The notes beneath the pieces are model-generated. The model was given only the letters and a program-made list of their open reading frames with translations. It did not search any database and had not been told where the DNA came from. Positions 26,154 to 33,561 of a stretch of 64,000 nucleotides of DNA are shown in pieces. The stretch is taken from positions 43,723-107,722 of the forward strand of contig NZ_QJJU01000021.1 of assembly GCF_003201655.1 (NCBI RefSeq). Direction: 5' to 3'. Numbering within the stretch: the first letter of the stretch is position 1; every line of letters begins with the position of its first letter. A program made the position numbers and the translations under genes. The stretch comes from Mycolicibacterium moriokaense (GTDB lineage: Bacteria > Actinomycetota > Actinomycetes > Mycobacteriales > Mycobacteriaceae).

Positions 26154-26826
26154 GCAGTTCACTGCCTACGGCCCATCGCACTGGGCCACCATCGCCGTGT
26201 TCGTCATCGGCGCCGGACTGCTCGTGTGGGTCGGACGCTGGCAGACCGAACAGCAGGCACGACGCCTTGGCCGCATTCTCGGTGCGGTGACCGCGCTCAT
26301 CTACGCCGCGATCCTGATTTACATCCTCACCCCGCCGACGATCGACTCGGTGCCACTGCAATTGACCGATCTCGCGACCGTCACCGCCGCCTACGCTTTG
26401 TGGTCGCAGAAACACTGGGCGTACACACTGACCTATTACTGGGGACTGGTCCTCAGTACGCAGGCGTTGATATCGCCTGCGCTGCAGAGCCCCGATTTTC
26501 CGCACTATCAATTCCTGGCCTTCTGGGCCATTCACCTGCTCGTCGTGTGGGCGGCCATCTACCTCACCTGGGGTCGCGGCATGCGGCCCGATTGGCGCAG
26601 CTATCGGCTCGCCGTCGTCGTCACCGTGGTGTGGGCGGCAGTTACGTTCACGTTCAACAGGATTGCGGGAACCGACTACGGCTTCCTCAACCGGAAACCG
26701 TCCACCGCGTCGCTGCTGGACGTGTTGGGCCCGTGGCCGTGGTACGTATTCGTGGCGGCCACGCTGGTGGCCATTGTGTGGGCGTTGATGACCTGGCCGT
26801 GGCAGCGAAAGGGGTCGCCGCGGTGA
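26140..26826 (+). CDS. YwaF/TIGR02206-type integral membrane protein
   Basis: 228 residues with six hydrophobic segments and little soluble sequence. FTAYGPSHW near the N-terminus, LPLQL/VPLQLTDLA in the third region and YYWGLVLSTQALISP resemble the TIGR02206/YwaF membrane family of unknown role. The start is TTG 26140 or the adjacent TTG 26143, both inside the end of the thiolase gene (14-nt overlap), implying coupling. If only stronger starts are allowed, GTG 26197 would remove the first segment. The inverted-repeat element begins a few bases after the stop. Confidence 0.8.
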   Translation: MLLARQFTAYGPSHWATIAVFVIGAGLLVWVGRWQTEQQARRLGRILGAVTALIYAAILIYILTPPTIDSVPLQLTDLATVTAAYALWSQKHWAYTLTYYWGLVLSTQALISPALQSPDFPHYQFLAFWAIHLLVVWAAIYLTWGRGMRPDWRSYRLAVVVTVVWAAVTFTFNRIAGTDYGFLNRKPSTASLLDVLGPWPWYVFVAATLVAIVWALMTWPWQRKGSPR

Positions 26827-26830
26827 CCAA

Positions 26831-26897
26831 CTACCGCGAGCGTGCGTGTTTGCACACCGACACGCCGCGAATCGTGAGCATTTTGCGCACGCTCGCC
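26831..26897. repeat. Copy A of a ~65-bp element with inverted ends
   Basis: GCGAGCGTGCG at 26836-26846 is repeated inverted as CGCACGCTCGC at 26886-26896. Between them lies GTTTGCACACCGACACGCCG followed by variable bases and TTTTG. Copy B at 27333-27383 has the same sequence on the other strand. It follows the YwaF-type gene immediately and may act as its transcription terminator. Confidence 0.8.
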
Positions 26898-26970
26898 ATT
26901 GAATGACCGTGCGCCTGACGTCGATGACTCGCATTTCAAGCCTCCACGGTCCTCGCGCTAGCCTGGTCTG

Positions 26971-27288
26971 ATGGCGATCCCGGACGACTGGGCGCCCGAC
27001 GCGTGCACGCTGCCGACGTCGGAACGTCCGCTGCGGGTTGCAGAGTTCGACGACTTGTTCGCCTTCGTCGTGCGCTCGGACCGCCCGCAACGGCTAAGGC
27101 TTGACGTCGTGCTGCGGCGCATCGTCGAGGAGGCCGCCCGCGATCTCGCCCGACGCGAGAGCGCATGCTGTTCGTTCTTCACATTCGAGTTCGACACGAT
27201 GGGCGACGATGTCGTCATGCACATCGGGGTCCCACCGACTCAGGTCGACGTGCTCGACGCGCTCGAGGCACGAATCTCAGCCAAGTGA
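26971..27288 (+). CDS. Small protein of unknown function
   Basis: 105 residues, cytoplasmic, acidic. It has a predicted helical middle (LRLDVVLRRIVEEAARDLARR) and the motif ESACCSFFTFEFD, with two adjacent Cys, then a beta-rich end (DVVMHIGVPPTQVDVLDAL). Proteins with a CCSFF motif occur near metal- or redox-related genes in actinobacteria as far as I recall, so Cys-mediated metal binding is possible. ATG 26971 lacks a clear ribosome site. The gene lies between the two inverted copies of the repeat element and 8 nt before a strong terminator. Confidence 0.75.
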   Translation: MAIPDDWAPDACTLPTSERPLRVAEFDDLFAFVVRSDRPQRLRLDVVLRRIVEEAARDLARRESACCSFFTFEFDTMGDDVVMHIGVPPTQVDVLDALEARISAK

Positions 27289-27296
27289 TCGGGGCA

Positions 27297-27333
27297 TTTT
27301 CCGCACGCTCGATGAGCGCGAGCGTGCGGAAAA
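27297..27333. terminator. Bidirectional intrinsic terminator between the 105-aa gene and livF
   Basis: TTTTCCGCACGCTC at 27297-27310 and GAGCGTGCGGAAAA at 27320-27333 are perfectly complementary (14 pairs) around a 9-nt loop. A-tract and T-tract ends on both strands make it a good terminator for the rightward small gene and the leftward liv operon. Its arms are built from the same core, CGCACGCTC, as the flanking repeat element. Confidence 0.8.
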
Positions 27334-27385
27334 CGTACGCGTTTGACGGCGTGTCGGCGAGCAGACACGCGCGCTCGCGGTAGTT
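27317..27385. repeat. Copy B of the inverted-end element, opposite orientation to copy A
   Basis: Read on the minus strand from 27385, it matches copy A almost base for base: CTAACTACCGCGAGCGCGCGTGT, then CGCCGACACGCCG, then TTTTCCGCACGCTCGC. Its ends GCGAGCGTGCG (27318-27328) and CGCGCGCTCGC (27368-27378) are inverted with one mismatch. It overlaps the terminator hairpin and the livF stop codon. Confidence 0.75.
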
Positions 27386-28133
27386 AGGCGACGCCCAGAT
27401 ACGCTGCGCGGATGCTGTCGTCGGCCAACAAGTCTTTCGCGTTGCCTTCCCTGGTTACCTCACCGGTCTCCAGAATGTAGGCGCGGTCAGAGCGGCTGAG
27501 CGCCTGCTGCGCGTTCTGCTCCACCAGCAGCACTGTGGTGCCCTGTGAGTTGATCTCGGCGATGATCTTGAAGATCTGCGAGATCACCATCGGCGCAAGG
27601 CCCATCGACGGTTCGTCGAGCAGCAGCACCTTCGGCCGGGCCATCAACGCCCGCCCGATAGCCAGCATTTGCTGCTCGCCGCCGGATAGCGTGCCGCCCA
27701 CCTGGTTGCGACGTTCGGCCAGCCGCGGGAACGTCTCCAGCACCCAGTCCAGCTTCTGCTTGTGCTCGGCCTTGGATGCGAACTTCCGCCCGTAGCAACC
27801 CATTTCGATGTTCTCGGTCACCGTCATGCCTGGGAACACGCCACGGCCTTCCGGCGCCTGGATCAGGCCGTCGGTAACCCGCTTGTGAGCCTTGACGCGG
27901 GTGATCTCCTGACCGTCGAACCACACCGAGCCCGAGGTGAGCGGACGAAGTCCCGAAATCGCCCGCATCATCGTGGTTTTGCCCGCGCCATTGGCGCCGA
28001 GCAAGGTCACCAGCTCACCCTCGCGCACCACCACCGACACACCGTGCAGCGCCTCTATCCGTCCGTAGTGCACGACGACGTCGCGGGCCTCGAGCAGAAC
28101 GGGGCGTTCGTCGGCGTCATTAGAGTTCGTCAT
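27384..28133 (-). CDS. livF: Branched-chain amino-acid ABC transporter ATPase
   Basis: Cytoplasmic ATPase of 249 residues, second nucleotide-binding subunit of the LIV-type importer. Walker A GANGAGKTT is at residues 46-54; the LivF-specific APEGRGVFPGMTV, signature LSGGEQQM, Walker B VLLLDEPS and GLAPMV follow. ATG 28133 overlaps the livG end by 14 nt; an upstream start at 28157 would add eight unlikely residues. It is the last gene of livKHMGF. The substrate, leucine/isoleucine/valine or another hydrophobic molecule, cannot be fixed from the ATPase. Confidence 0.93.
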   Translation of the reverse strand: MTNSNDADERPVLLEARDVVVHYGRIEALHGVSVVVREGELVTLLGANGAGKTTMMRAISGLRPLTSGSVWFDGQEITRVKAHKRVTDGLIQAPEGRGVFPGMTVTENIEMGCYGRKFASKAEHKQKLDWVLETFPRLAERRNQVGGTLSGGEQQMLAIGRALMARPKVLLLDEPSMGLAPMVISQIFKIIAEINSQGTTVLLVEQNAQQALSRSDRAYILETGEVTREGNAKDLLADDSIRAAYLGVA

Positions 28134-28944
28134 CGGGCACTCCCAGGTAAGCGGCAATCACCTTCGGGTCTTCGCGGATCTCCGCGGGCAGGCCGTCGGC
28201 GATCTTGCGACCGAACTCCAGAACGACGATGCGGTCGGTGACACCCATGACCACTCGCATGTCGTGCTCGATGAGCAGCACGGTGTAGCCGTCGTCGCGG
28301 ATCTTGCGGATCAACTCCATCAATGCGGCCTTCTCGCTCGGGTTGAACCCGGCGGCCGGCTCGTCGAGGCACAGCAGTTTGGGCTCGGTCGCCAAAGCGC
28401 GGGCGATCTCGAGTCGCCGCTGATCACCGTAGGGCAGGTTTTTGGCCTTCTCCTCGCCGCGGTGGGCGATGCCGACGAAATGCAGTAGCGCAGCGGCCCT
28501 CTCGATCGCCGTCTGCTCTTCCCTGCGATGACGCGGCGTGCGGACGAGCGCGCCTGGTACCGAAGTCTTGTGCCGCGCGTCGGTGGCGACGACCACATTC
28601 TCCAGCGCCGTCATCTCACCCCACAGCCGGATGTTCTGGAAGGTACGGGCGATGCCCTTGCGGGTGATCTGGTGGCGTTTGATCCGGCCCAGAGGCGCTC
28701 CGTCGAAGGTCACCGTGCCCGAGCTCGGCCGGTACACACCAGTGATCGCGTTGAAGCAGGTGGTCTTGCCCGCGCCATTCGGCCCGATCAGTCCGAGGAT
28801 CTCCCCGCGACGGATGTTGAAGGTGACCGAGTCCAGCGCCACCAGCCCGCCGAACTTCATCGTCAAATCTTTTGTCTCCAAAAGGACTTCACCCTCCGCG
28901 ACATGAATCTCGCGGTGGACGCCAGCCAGGTCCTCGATCGTCAT
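28120..28944 (-). CDS. livG: Branched-chain amino-acid ABC transporter ATPase
   Basis: 274 residues. Walker A GPNGAGKTT, the LivG insertion IARTFQNIRLWGEMTALENV, a signature-region LPYGDQRRLEIARALA (here PYGDQ rather than SGGQ, usual in LivG), Walker B LLCLDEPAAGFNPSE and the terminal AAYLG shared with LivF. It pairs with LivF on the LivH/LivM membrane core. The ATG overlaps the livM stop by 4 nt. Confidence 0.93.
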   Translation of the reverse strand: MTIEDLAGVHREIHVAEGEVLLETKDLTMKFGGLVALDSVTFNIRRGEILGLIGPNGAGKTTCFNAITGVYRPSSGTVTFDGAPLGRIKRHQITRKGIARTFQNIRLWGEMTALENVVVATDARHKTSVPGALVRTPRHRREEQTAIERAAALLHFVGIAHRGEEKAKNLPYGDQRRLEIARALATEPKLLCLDEPAAGFNPSEKAALMELIRKIRDDGYTVLLIEHDMRVVMGVTDRIVVLEFGRKIADGLPAEIREDPKVIAAYLGVPDDEL

Positions 28945-30116
28945 GCCGCCGGCTCTTTCTCCACGGGCGGAGTTCGCAACCAGTTATGGGCGGCTCTGCC
29001 GTACGCCAGCAGTTGAGCGCGGGCCGGGAACAGCCCCTCTGGCCGGAAGATCATCATGACCACCAGGGCCAACCCGAAGAACAGGTACTTCAGGTCGCCG
29101 AGGTTGATGCCGAGGAAGTGCACGCCGAGCAACCGGTTCGGCAGATAGACGATGACGAATGCGCCGAAGATCACGCCGAGCTTGTTGCCCTGGCCACCGA
29201 GCACAACCGCGCACAGGAACAGCATCGAGTTGATGATGTTGAACGTCGGCGGCGCGACGTACTGCACCTGGCCCGCGTACAGCGCACCGGACAGTCCGCC
29301 GATCGCCGCGCCGATCACGAAAGCCCACAGCTTGAACCGGAAGGTGTTGACGCCCATCACTTCCGCGGCGTCCTCGTCCTCGCGAATGGCTACCCATGCC
29401 CGACCAACCCGGCTGCGCTCCAGGTTGCCGACGAACAGCAGCAGGATGACGATCAGCACCAAACCCAGCCAGAACCACCAGGTTCCATAGTTGGCGTGGC
29501 CCGACGCGTTTCCATTGGAGAACACACCTTCGGGAAGCTTCTCGCTCTCCCCCAGCCGCGGGAACGCCACCCGGCTCAGCCCCCGCGGACCGTTCGTGAT
29601 GTCGGAGAGGTTGTCGGCCAGCAGTCGGATGATCTCGCCGAATCCCAGCGTGACGATCGCCAGGTAGTCACCGCGCAGACGCAATGTCGGAATGCCGAGG
29701 ATCAGGCCCGCCAACGCAGTCATCGCCATCGCCAGCGGGACACACGACAACCACGCCCATGGCGCGCTGAAGAATCCGGTTGGGCTCAACTTGTTCCACG
29801 GGCTGTTGGGGCTGGTGAGCAGCGCCACGGTGTACGCGCCGACAGCGTAGAAACCGACATAGCCGAGGTCGAGCAGGCCGGCCTGGCCAACCACCACGTT
29901 GAGCCCGATTGCGATGATTGCGACCATCGCGAATTGGGCCATCGTGCCGCCGAAGCTGATGCCGGGGGTGTCCAGGAACGGCGGGGTGTACAAGGGCAGC
30001 AGCGCGAGCGCCCCGAACAGCACGACGCCGAACGCCCACTTCTGGACCCGCGGCAGACCGTCCCACCACTCCCTGAGGCGGTCACCCGGCGCGAGAACCT
30101 TGTCGGTGACGCTCAT
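28941..30116 (-). CDS. livM: Branched-chain amino-acid ABC transporter permease
   Basis: 391 residues with about ten membrane segments. The conserved GLNVVVGQAGLLDLGYVGFYAVGAY and the EAA-like loop VAIREDEDAAEVMGVN with FRFKLWAFVIGAAIGGLSGALYAG identify LivM. An insertion around GLSRVAFPRLGESEKLPEG between segments is longer than in enteric LivM and probably faces outside. It overlaps livH by 4 nt at its start and livG by 4 nt at its end, so translation is coupled through the operon. Confidence 0.93.
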   Translation of the reverse strand: MSVTDKVLAPGDRLREWWDGLPRVQKWAFGVVLFGALALLPLYTPPFLDTPGISFGGTMAQFAMVAIIAIGLNVVVGQAGLLDLGYVGFYAVGAYTVALLTSPNSPWNKLSPTGFFSAPWAWLSCVPLAMAMTALAGLILGIPTLRLRGDYLAIVTLGFGEIIRLLADNLSDITNGPRGLSRVAFPRLGESEKLPEGVFSNGNASGHANYGTWWFWLGLVLIVILLLFVGNLERSRVGRAWVAIREDEDAAEVMGVNTFRFKLWAFVIGAAIGGLSGALYAGQVQYVAPPTFNIINSMLFLCAVVLGGQGNKLGVIFGAFVIVYLPNRLLGVHFLGINLGDLKYLFFGLALVVMMIFRPEGLFPARAQLLAYGRAAHNWLRTPPVEKEPAA

Positions 30117-31150
30117 GCCTTTGCCTTCCCGAGGCTTTCACCGAGTATCCCGGTCGGCCGGACCAGCAGCACCAGAACGAGCAGCACGAACGCCACTACG
30201 TCGCGCCATTGGGTACCGAAGACGGCCTGCCCATAGTTCTCCATGATGCCCAGCAGCAGACCGCCGAGCAGTGCGCCGCGAAGGTTGCCGATGCCACCGA
30301 GCACGGCGGCGGAGAATGCCTTGATGCCCAACAGGAATCCGCCTGAGTAGATGATCCCCTGCGGAACCTTGAGGGTGTACAGGAGCGCGGCGGCGCCTGC
30401 GAGCAGCCCGCCGATCAGAAACGTCGTCACGATGATCCGCTCACGTGATACGCCCATCAGCGTGGCGGTCGTCGGATCCTGCGCGACGGCGCGGATACCA
30501 CGGCCGAACTTCGTCCGATTGATCGCGTAGTCGGTCAGCACCGCGAAGACCAACGCCGCGACGATGATCACGATGGTGACGTTGGAGACCGTCGCGCTGA
30601 AGATGTGAAACTGCGTCTTCGGCTGCACCAGGATGATCGGCTGTTGCGCATTGCTGCCGCCATATCCCTTGAGCAGCTTGGGCAGAACGAAGTGCACGAA
30701 CTCCTGCAGCACGAACGACATGCCGATCGCGGTGATCAGGAACGTCAACGAACGAGCACCGCGTCGTCGCAACGGCCGATATGCGACGAATTCCAGCCCG
30801 ACCGCCGCCGAGCCCGACACCAACATCGCGAACAGCATCGCGATGGCCAGATACAGGATCGTCAACGCAATGCCCTTGTTGTAGGCATTGCCGCTCGGCG
30901 TGAACCCCATGATGATGTCGAGGGCAAAGTAGGCGCCGAACATGCCGAGCATGAAGATTTCGGAGTGGGCGAAGTTGATCAGCCGCAGTACGCCGAACAC
31001 CAGCGTGTAGCCGACGGCCACAAGCGCATAGATGGCACCCCACGCGAGCCCGTCGATCGTCAACTGCCAGAAGCCGATTCGCAGGCCTTCTAGGTTGAAG
31101 TTGATGTTGGCGGCCAGGCAGGCGTATTGATCGACGCACTCGTGGATCAT
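30113..31150 (-). CDS. livH: Branched-chain amino-acid ABC transporter permease
   Basis: 345 residues. After an unusual N-terminal extension with two Cys (HECVDQYACLAAN) comes the LivH signature GLAWGAIYALVAVGYTLVFGVLRLINFAHSEIFMLG, and later FGRGIRAVAQDPTTATLMGV, the coupling loop to the ATPases. About eight membrane segments. The start ATG 31150 lies 99 nt after livK, and that gap holds a terminator hairpin, so its level is probably set by read-through from livK. Confidence 0.93.
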   Translation of the reverse strand: MIHECVDQYACLAANINFNLEGLRIGFWQLTIDGLAWGAIYALVAVGYTLVFGVLRLINFAHSEIFMLGMFGAYFALDIIMGFTPSGNAYNKGIALTILYLAIAMLFAMLVSGSAAVGLEFVAYRPLRRRGARSLTFLITAIGMSFVLQEFVHFVLPKLLKGYGGSNAQQPIILVQPKTQFHIFSATVSNVTIVIIVAALVFAVLTDYAINRTKFGRGIRAVAQDPTTATLMGVSRERIIVTTFLIGGLLAGAAALLYTLKVPQGIIYSGGFLLGIKAFSAAVLGGIGNLRGALLGGLLLGIMENYGQAVFGTQWRDVVAFVLLVLVLLVRPTGILGESLGKAKA

Positions 31151-31200
31151 CCGGGGGCGGGCTCCTCGCGACGGTGTCTCTGACGAAAACGCACCTCTAG

Positions 31201-31240
31201 CGAAAACGCGTCCGAGCCTTTCGGTCTCGGACGCGCTTCG
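31201..31240 (-). terminator. Intra-operon terminator hairpin between livK and livH
   Basis: On the minus strand CGCGTCCGAG, then ACC-GAAA-GG, then CTCGGACGCG and TTTTCG: ten perfect pairs (31226-31235 with 31207-31216), an A bulge, two more pairs and a GAAA tetraloop, followed by four T. It lies 15-43 nt after the livK stop. Such a site usually makes binding-protein mRNA more abundant than that of the membrane subunits. Confidence 0.75.
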
Positions 31241-31249
31241 CTTGAGCGA

Positions 31250-32461
31250 CTACTGAACCTTGAAGATCCAGATCAGGTTGGTGGTGAGCTCACCGGTGGG
31301 GGTCCACTGGTACTTACGCGCCACGCCCTGGCCGTTGTAGTTCTTGACGAAGTCCAGCAGCGCGGGGCGGGTGATGGCTCCTGAGTCGATGCCCTTCACC
31401 AGGATGGTGCCGAGGTCGTAGCCCTCGGCACTGTAGGTGCCCGCGTCGGCGTTGAACTTCTTCTTGTACTCATCGGCGAACGTCCCGGTGGCCGGGCCGC
31501 ACGGGCAGGACAGAATGGCGCCCTTAGTCGCTTCGCCACCCTGCTTGACGTACTCGGGATCCTTGGTGCCGTCGGCCGATACGAAGGTTCCGGTGAAGCC
31601 GCCGTCCTTGAGCTGCTGGGTTAGGGGCGCCGCCTCGGAGTAGTAGCCGCCGTAGAACACCGCGTCCGGGCTGACTCCCTTGACCTGTGTCACCGCGGCG
31701 GAGAAGTCCTTATCGCCCTTCTTCACCGAGATGTTGCAACCTGAATCGGCGATCGGGCCCAGCGTCTCGCGCACCGCCGAGGCCAGGCCGAGGCCGTAGT
31801 CGGTGCTGTCGTCGATCACGCAGATCTTCTTGTAGCCCAACGTGTTCTTCAGATAGTTGGCGACCGCCGGGCCCTGCACCGCGTCGTTCGCCAGACCGCG
31901 GAAGAACGTCTTCCAGCCGTTCTCGGACAGCGTCGGGTTCGTCGCCGACGCGGTGGTGGAGACAAGGCCGGCCTGGTCGAACACCGTCCCGGTGGCCTTG
32001 GTCTCACCGGAGAACGCAGGGCCGACGAGACCGATCGTGTACTGATCGTCGACGATCTGCGGGGCGATCGCCGTCGCCTTCTGCGGATCACCCTCGGTGT
32101 CGAACGGCTTCAGCTGCACCTGACAGCCCGGGTTGGCGGCGTTGTGCTTGTCGATCGCGAGCTGCACGCCGTTCTTGATGTTGATGCCGAGCGCTGCATC
32201 CGGGCCGTTGAGCGCACCCGCCATCGCGATCGACACCGGCGGGCAGGTGGCCTTGCCGTCCCCGGCCGGATCGGTAGGCGCCGCAGCCTGGTCGGCCTTG
32301 ACCTCCTTGCCCTGCTCGTCGATCTGCACCTGCTCGACGATCTTCAGCGGGGTCTGCGACGACTGTCCTTCAGGCTTGGACTGGTTGCAGCCGGCAATAC
32401 CGAGCACAACCAAACCCGCACTACCGAGAGCAAATGCATTCCGTGCCACGCGTCCGCGCAC
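31250..32461 (-). CDS. livK: Branched-chain amino-acid binding lipoprotein of the ABC transporter
   Basis: Substrate-binding protein of 403 residues, anchored outside the membrane. Signal peptide with lipobox VLGIAGC, so Cys25 is the predicted lipidated residue. A 45-residue linker (QSKPEGQSSQTPLKIVEQVQ onward) precedes the periplasmic-binding fold: ISIAMAGALNGPDAALGINIKNGVQLA, VGPAFSGETKAT, FFRGLANDAVQG and VFYGGYYSEAAPL. These are the Leu/Ile/Val-BP layout. GTG 32461 follows GGAGGTGAA. It heads livKHMGF. Confidence 0.92.
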   Translation of the reverse strand: MRGRVARNAFALGSAGLVVLGIAGCNQSKPEGQSSQTPLKIVEQVQIDEQGKEVKADQAAAPTDPAGDGKATCPPVSIAMAGALNGPDAALGINIKNGVQLAIDKHNAANPGCQVQLKPFDTEGDPQKATAIAPQIVDDQYTIGLVGPAFSGETKATGTVFDQAGLVSTTASATNPTLSENGWKTFFRGLANDAVQGPAVANYLKNTLGYKKICVIDDSTDYGLGLASAVRETLGPIADSGCNISVKKGDKDFSAAVTQVKGVSPDAVFYGGYYSEAAPLTQQLKDGGFTGTFVSADGTKDPEYVKQGGEATKGAILSCPCGPATGTFADEYKKKFNADAGTYSAEGYDLGTILVKGIDSGAITRPALLDFVKNYNGQGVARKYQWTPTGELTTNLIWIFKVQ

Positions 32462-32637
32462 ACTTCACCTCCGGGTCAATGTTTTCATCGGCAACGACAC
32501 ACCAGCCCAGGTCGGGCGTGGCGGCGATGCTTCGGGACGACCATAGCCAACGGGGGCCCTTATCGCGTGATGTTGACCGACGCACACCCGTGACCGGCTG
32601 CGAAATCGCTGTCAACGGCGCGTCCGAAACGCACTGT

Positions 32638-33249
32638 TTACGCTTTCTCCGGAGCGTCGAGTGTTTCCAGGACCACCTCGGCGACGCGTTTCATCGTGGT
32701 CCGACGGTCCATCGCGGCGCGCTGGATCCACTTGAACGCCTCCGGCTCGGTCATCCCCTGCTTGGACTGCAGCAAACCCTTGGCGCGCTCGACCAGCTTC
32801 CGGGTCTCCAACCGGTCAGACAATGAGGCGACTTCATTCTCCAGCGCGGCGATCTCGCTGAACCGGCTCACCGCCACCTCGATCGCCGGAATCAGATCGG
32901 TGATGTTGAACGGCTTGACCAGGTAGGCCATGGCGCCCGCGTCGCGGGCCCGCTCCACCAGCTCGCGCTGGCTGAACGCGGTCAGGATGACGATTGGCGC
33001 GATCCGCTTGCCGGCGATCTCCGATGCGGCGTCGATGCCGTCGCGGCGCGGCATCTTGACGTCCATGATCACCAGATCCGGCCTGAGACTCTCGGCCAGA
33101 TCGACCGCCTCTTGCCCGTCGCCGGCCTCGCCGACGACCTCGTAGCCCTCTTCGCGCAGCATCTCGGCCAAGTCCATCCGGATGAGTGCCTCGTCCTCGG
33201 CTACGAGAACGCGGTGCGGCTTGTCAGCGTCGGTCGGTGACCCGGTCAT
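32638..33249 (-). CDS. pdtaR: ANTAR-type response regulator PdtaR
   Basis: Two-domain regulator of 203 residues. The receiver has the acidic pocket EDE at 18-20, the phospho-acceptor Asp63 in IMDVKMP, a T/S at ILTAFS and Lys in LVKPFN. The C-terminal ANTAR RNA-binding domain (about 135-195) contains RKLVERAKGLLQSKQGMTEPEAFKWIQRAAMDRR. ANTAR proteins bind paired hexaloop hairpins in RNA and act as antiterminators. Rv1626 is 205 residues and is the partner of sensor PdtaS encoded elsewhere. It lies upstream of livK on the same strand, 176 nt away. Confidence 0.96.
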   Translation of the reverse strand: MTGSPTDADKPHRVLVAEDEALIRMDLAEMLREEGYEVVGEAGDGQEAVDLAESLRPDLVIMDVKMPRRDGIDAASEIAGKRIAPIVILTAFSQRELVERARDAGAMAYLVKPFNITDLIPAIEVAVSRFSEIAALENEVASLSDRLETRKLVERAKGLLQSKQGMTEPEAFKWIQRAAMDRRTTMKRVAEVVLETLDAPEKA

Positions 33250-33301
33250 GGGTCACATTGTGGCGGTATCAGCTGCGATCAGCGACCGCGGGGCCATCCT
33301 C

Positions 33302-33307
33302 TATGGT
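33302..33307 (+). promoter_or_regulatory. Possible -10 element of the tRNA-Leu gene
   Basis: TATGGT fits TANNNT and lies 40 nt before the mature tRNA 5' end. No matching -35 is evident. Confidence 0.3.
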
Positions 33308-33346
33308 GGGAGACCGCGAGAACGACCGAGAAGAACGAAGAACCAA

Positions 33347-33423
33347 GCCCTCGTATCCCAACTGGCAGAGGAAACGGATTCAAAACCCGTCCAGTGTGAG
33401 TTCGAATCTCACCGAGGGCACCA
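33347..33423 (+). tRNA. tRNA-Leu (CAA), atypical class I-like form, CCA encoded
   Basis: The acceptor GCCCTCG/CGAGGGC has seven pairs, A73 and a genomic CCA at 33421-33423. The T arm is GTGAG-TTCGAAT-CTCAC. The anticodon arm is ACGGA-TTCAAAA-CCCGT with anticodon CAA and a closing A-C mismatch. The variable region is only about five nt (CCAGT), unlike the long arm of normal tRNA-Leu. A comparable odd CAA tRNA is known to me from Streptomyces and other actinobacteria. Charging identity is not certain from sequence. Confidence 0.85.
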
Positions 33424-33561
33424 GATATATGCGGATCGGCCGTCGAGGTCGTGCACCAACACGGGTTGGTAGCTGTGTCACAGCGGGGCCATCTTCATTC
33501 GACAGGAAACTGCCAGCTGATCGGCGGTAATGCCGCAAGTCTTCGCGCGAACAGTAGTCAC

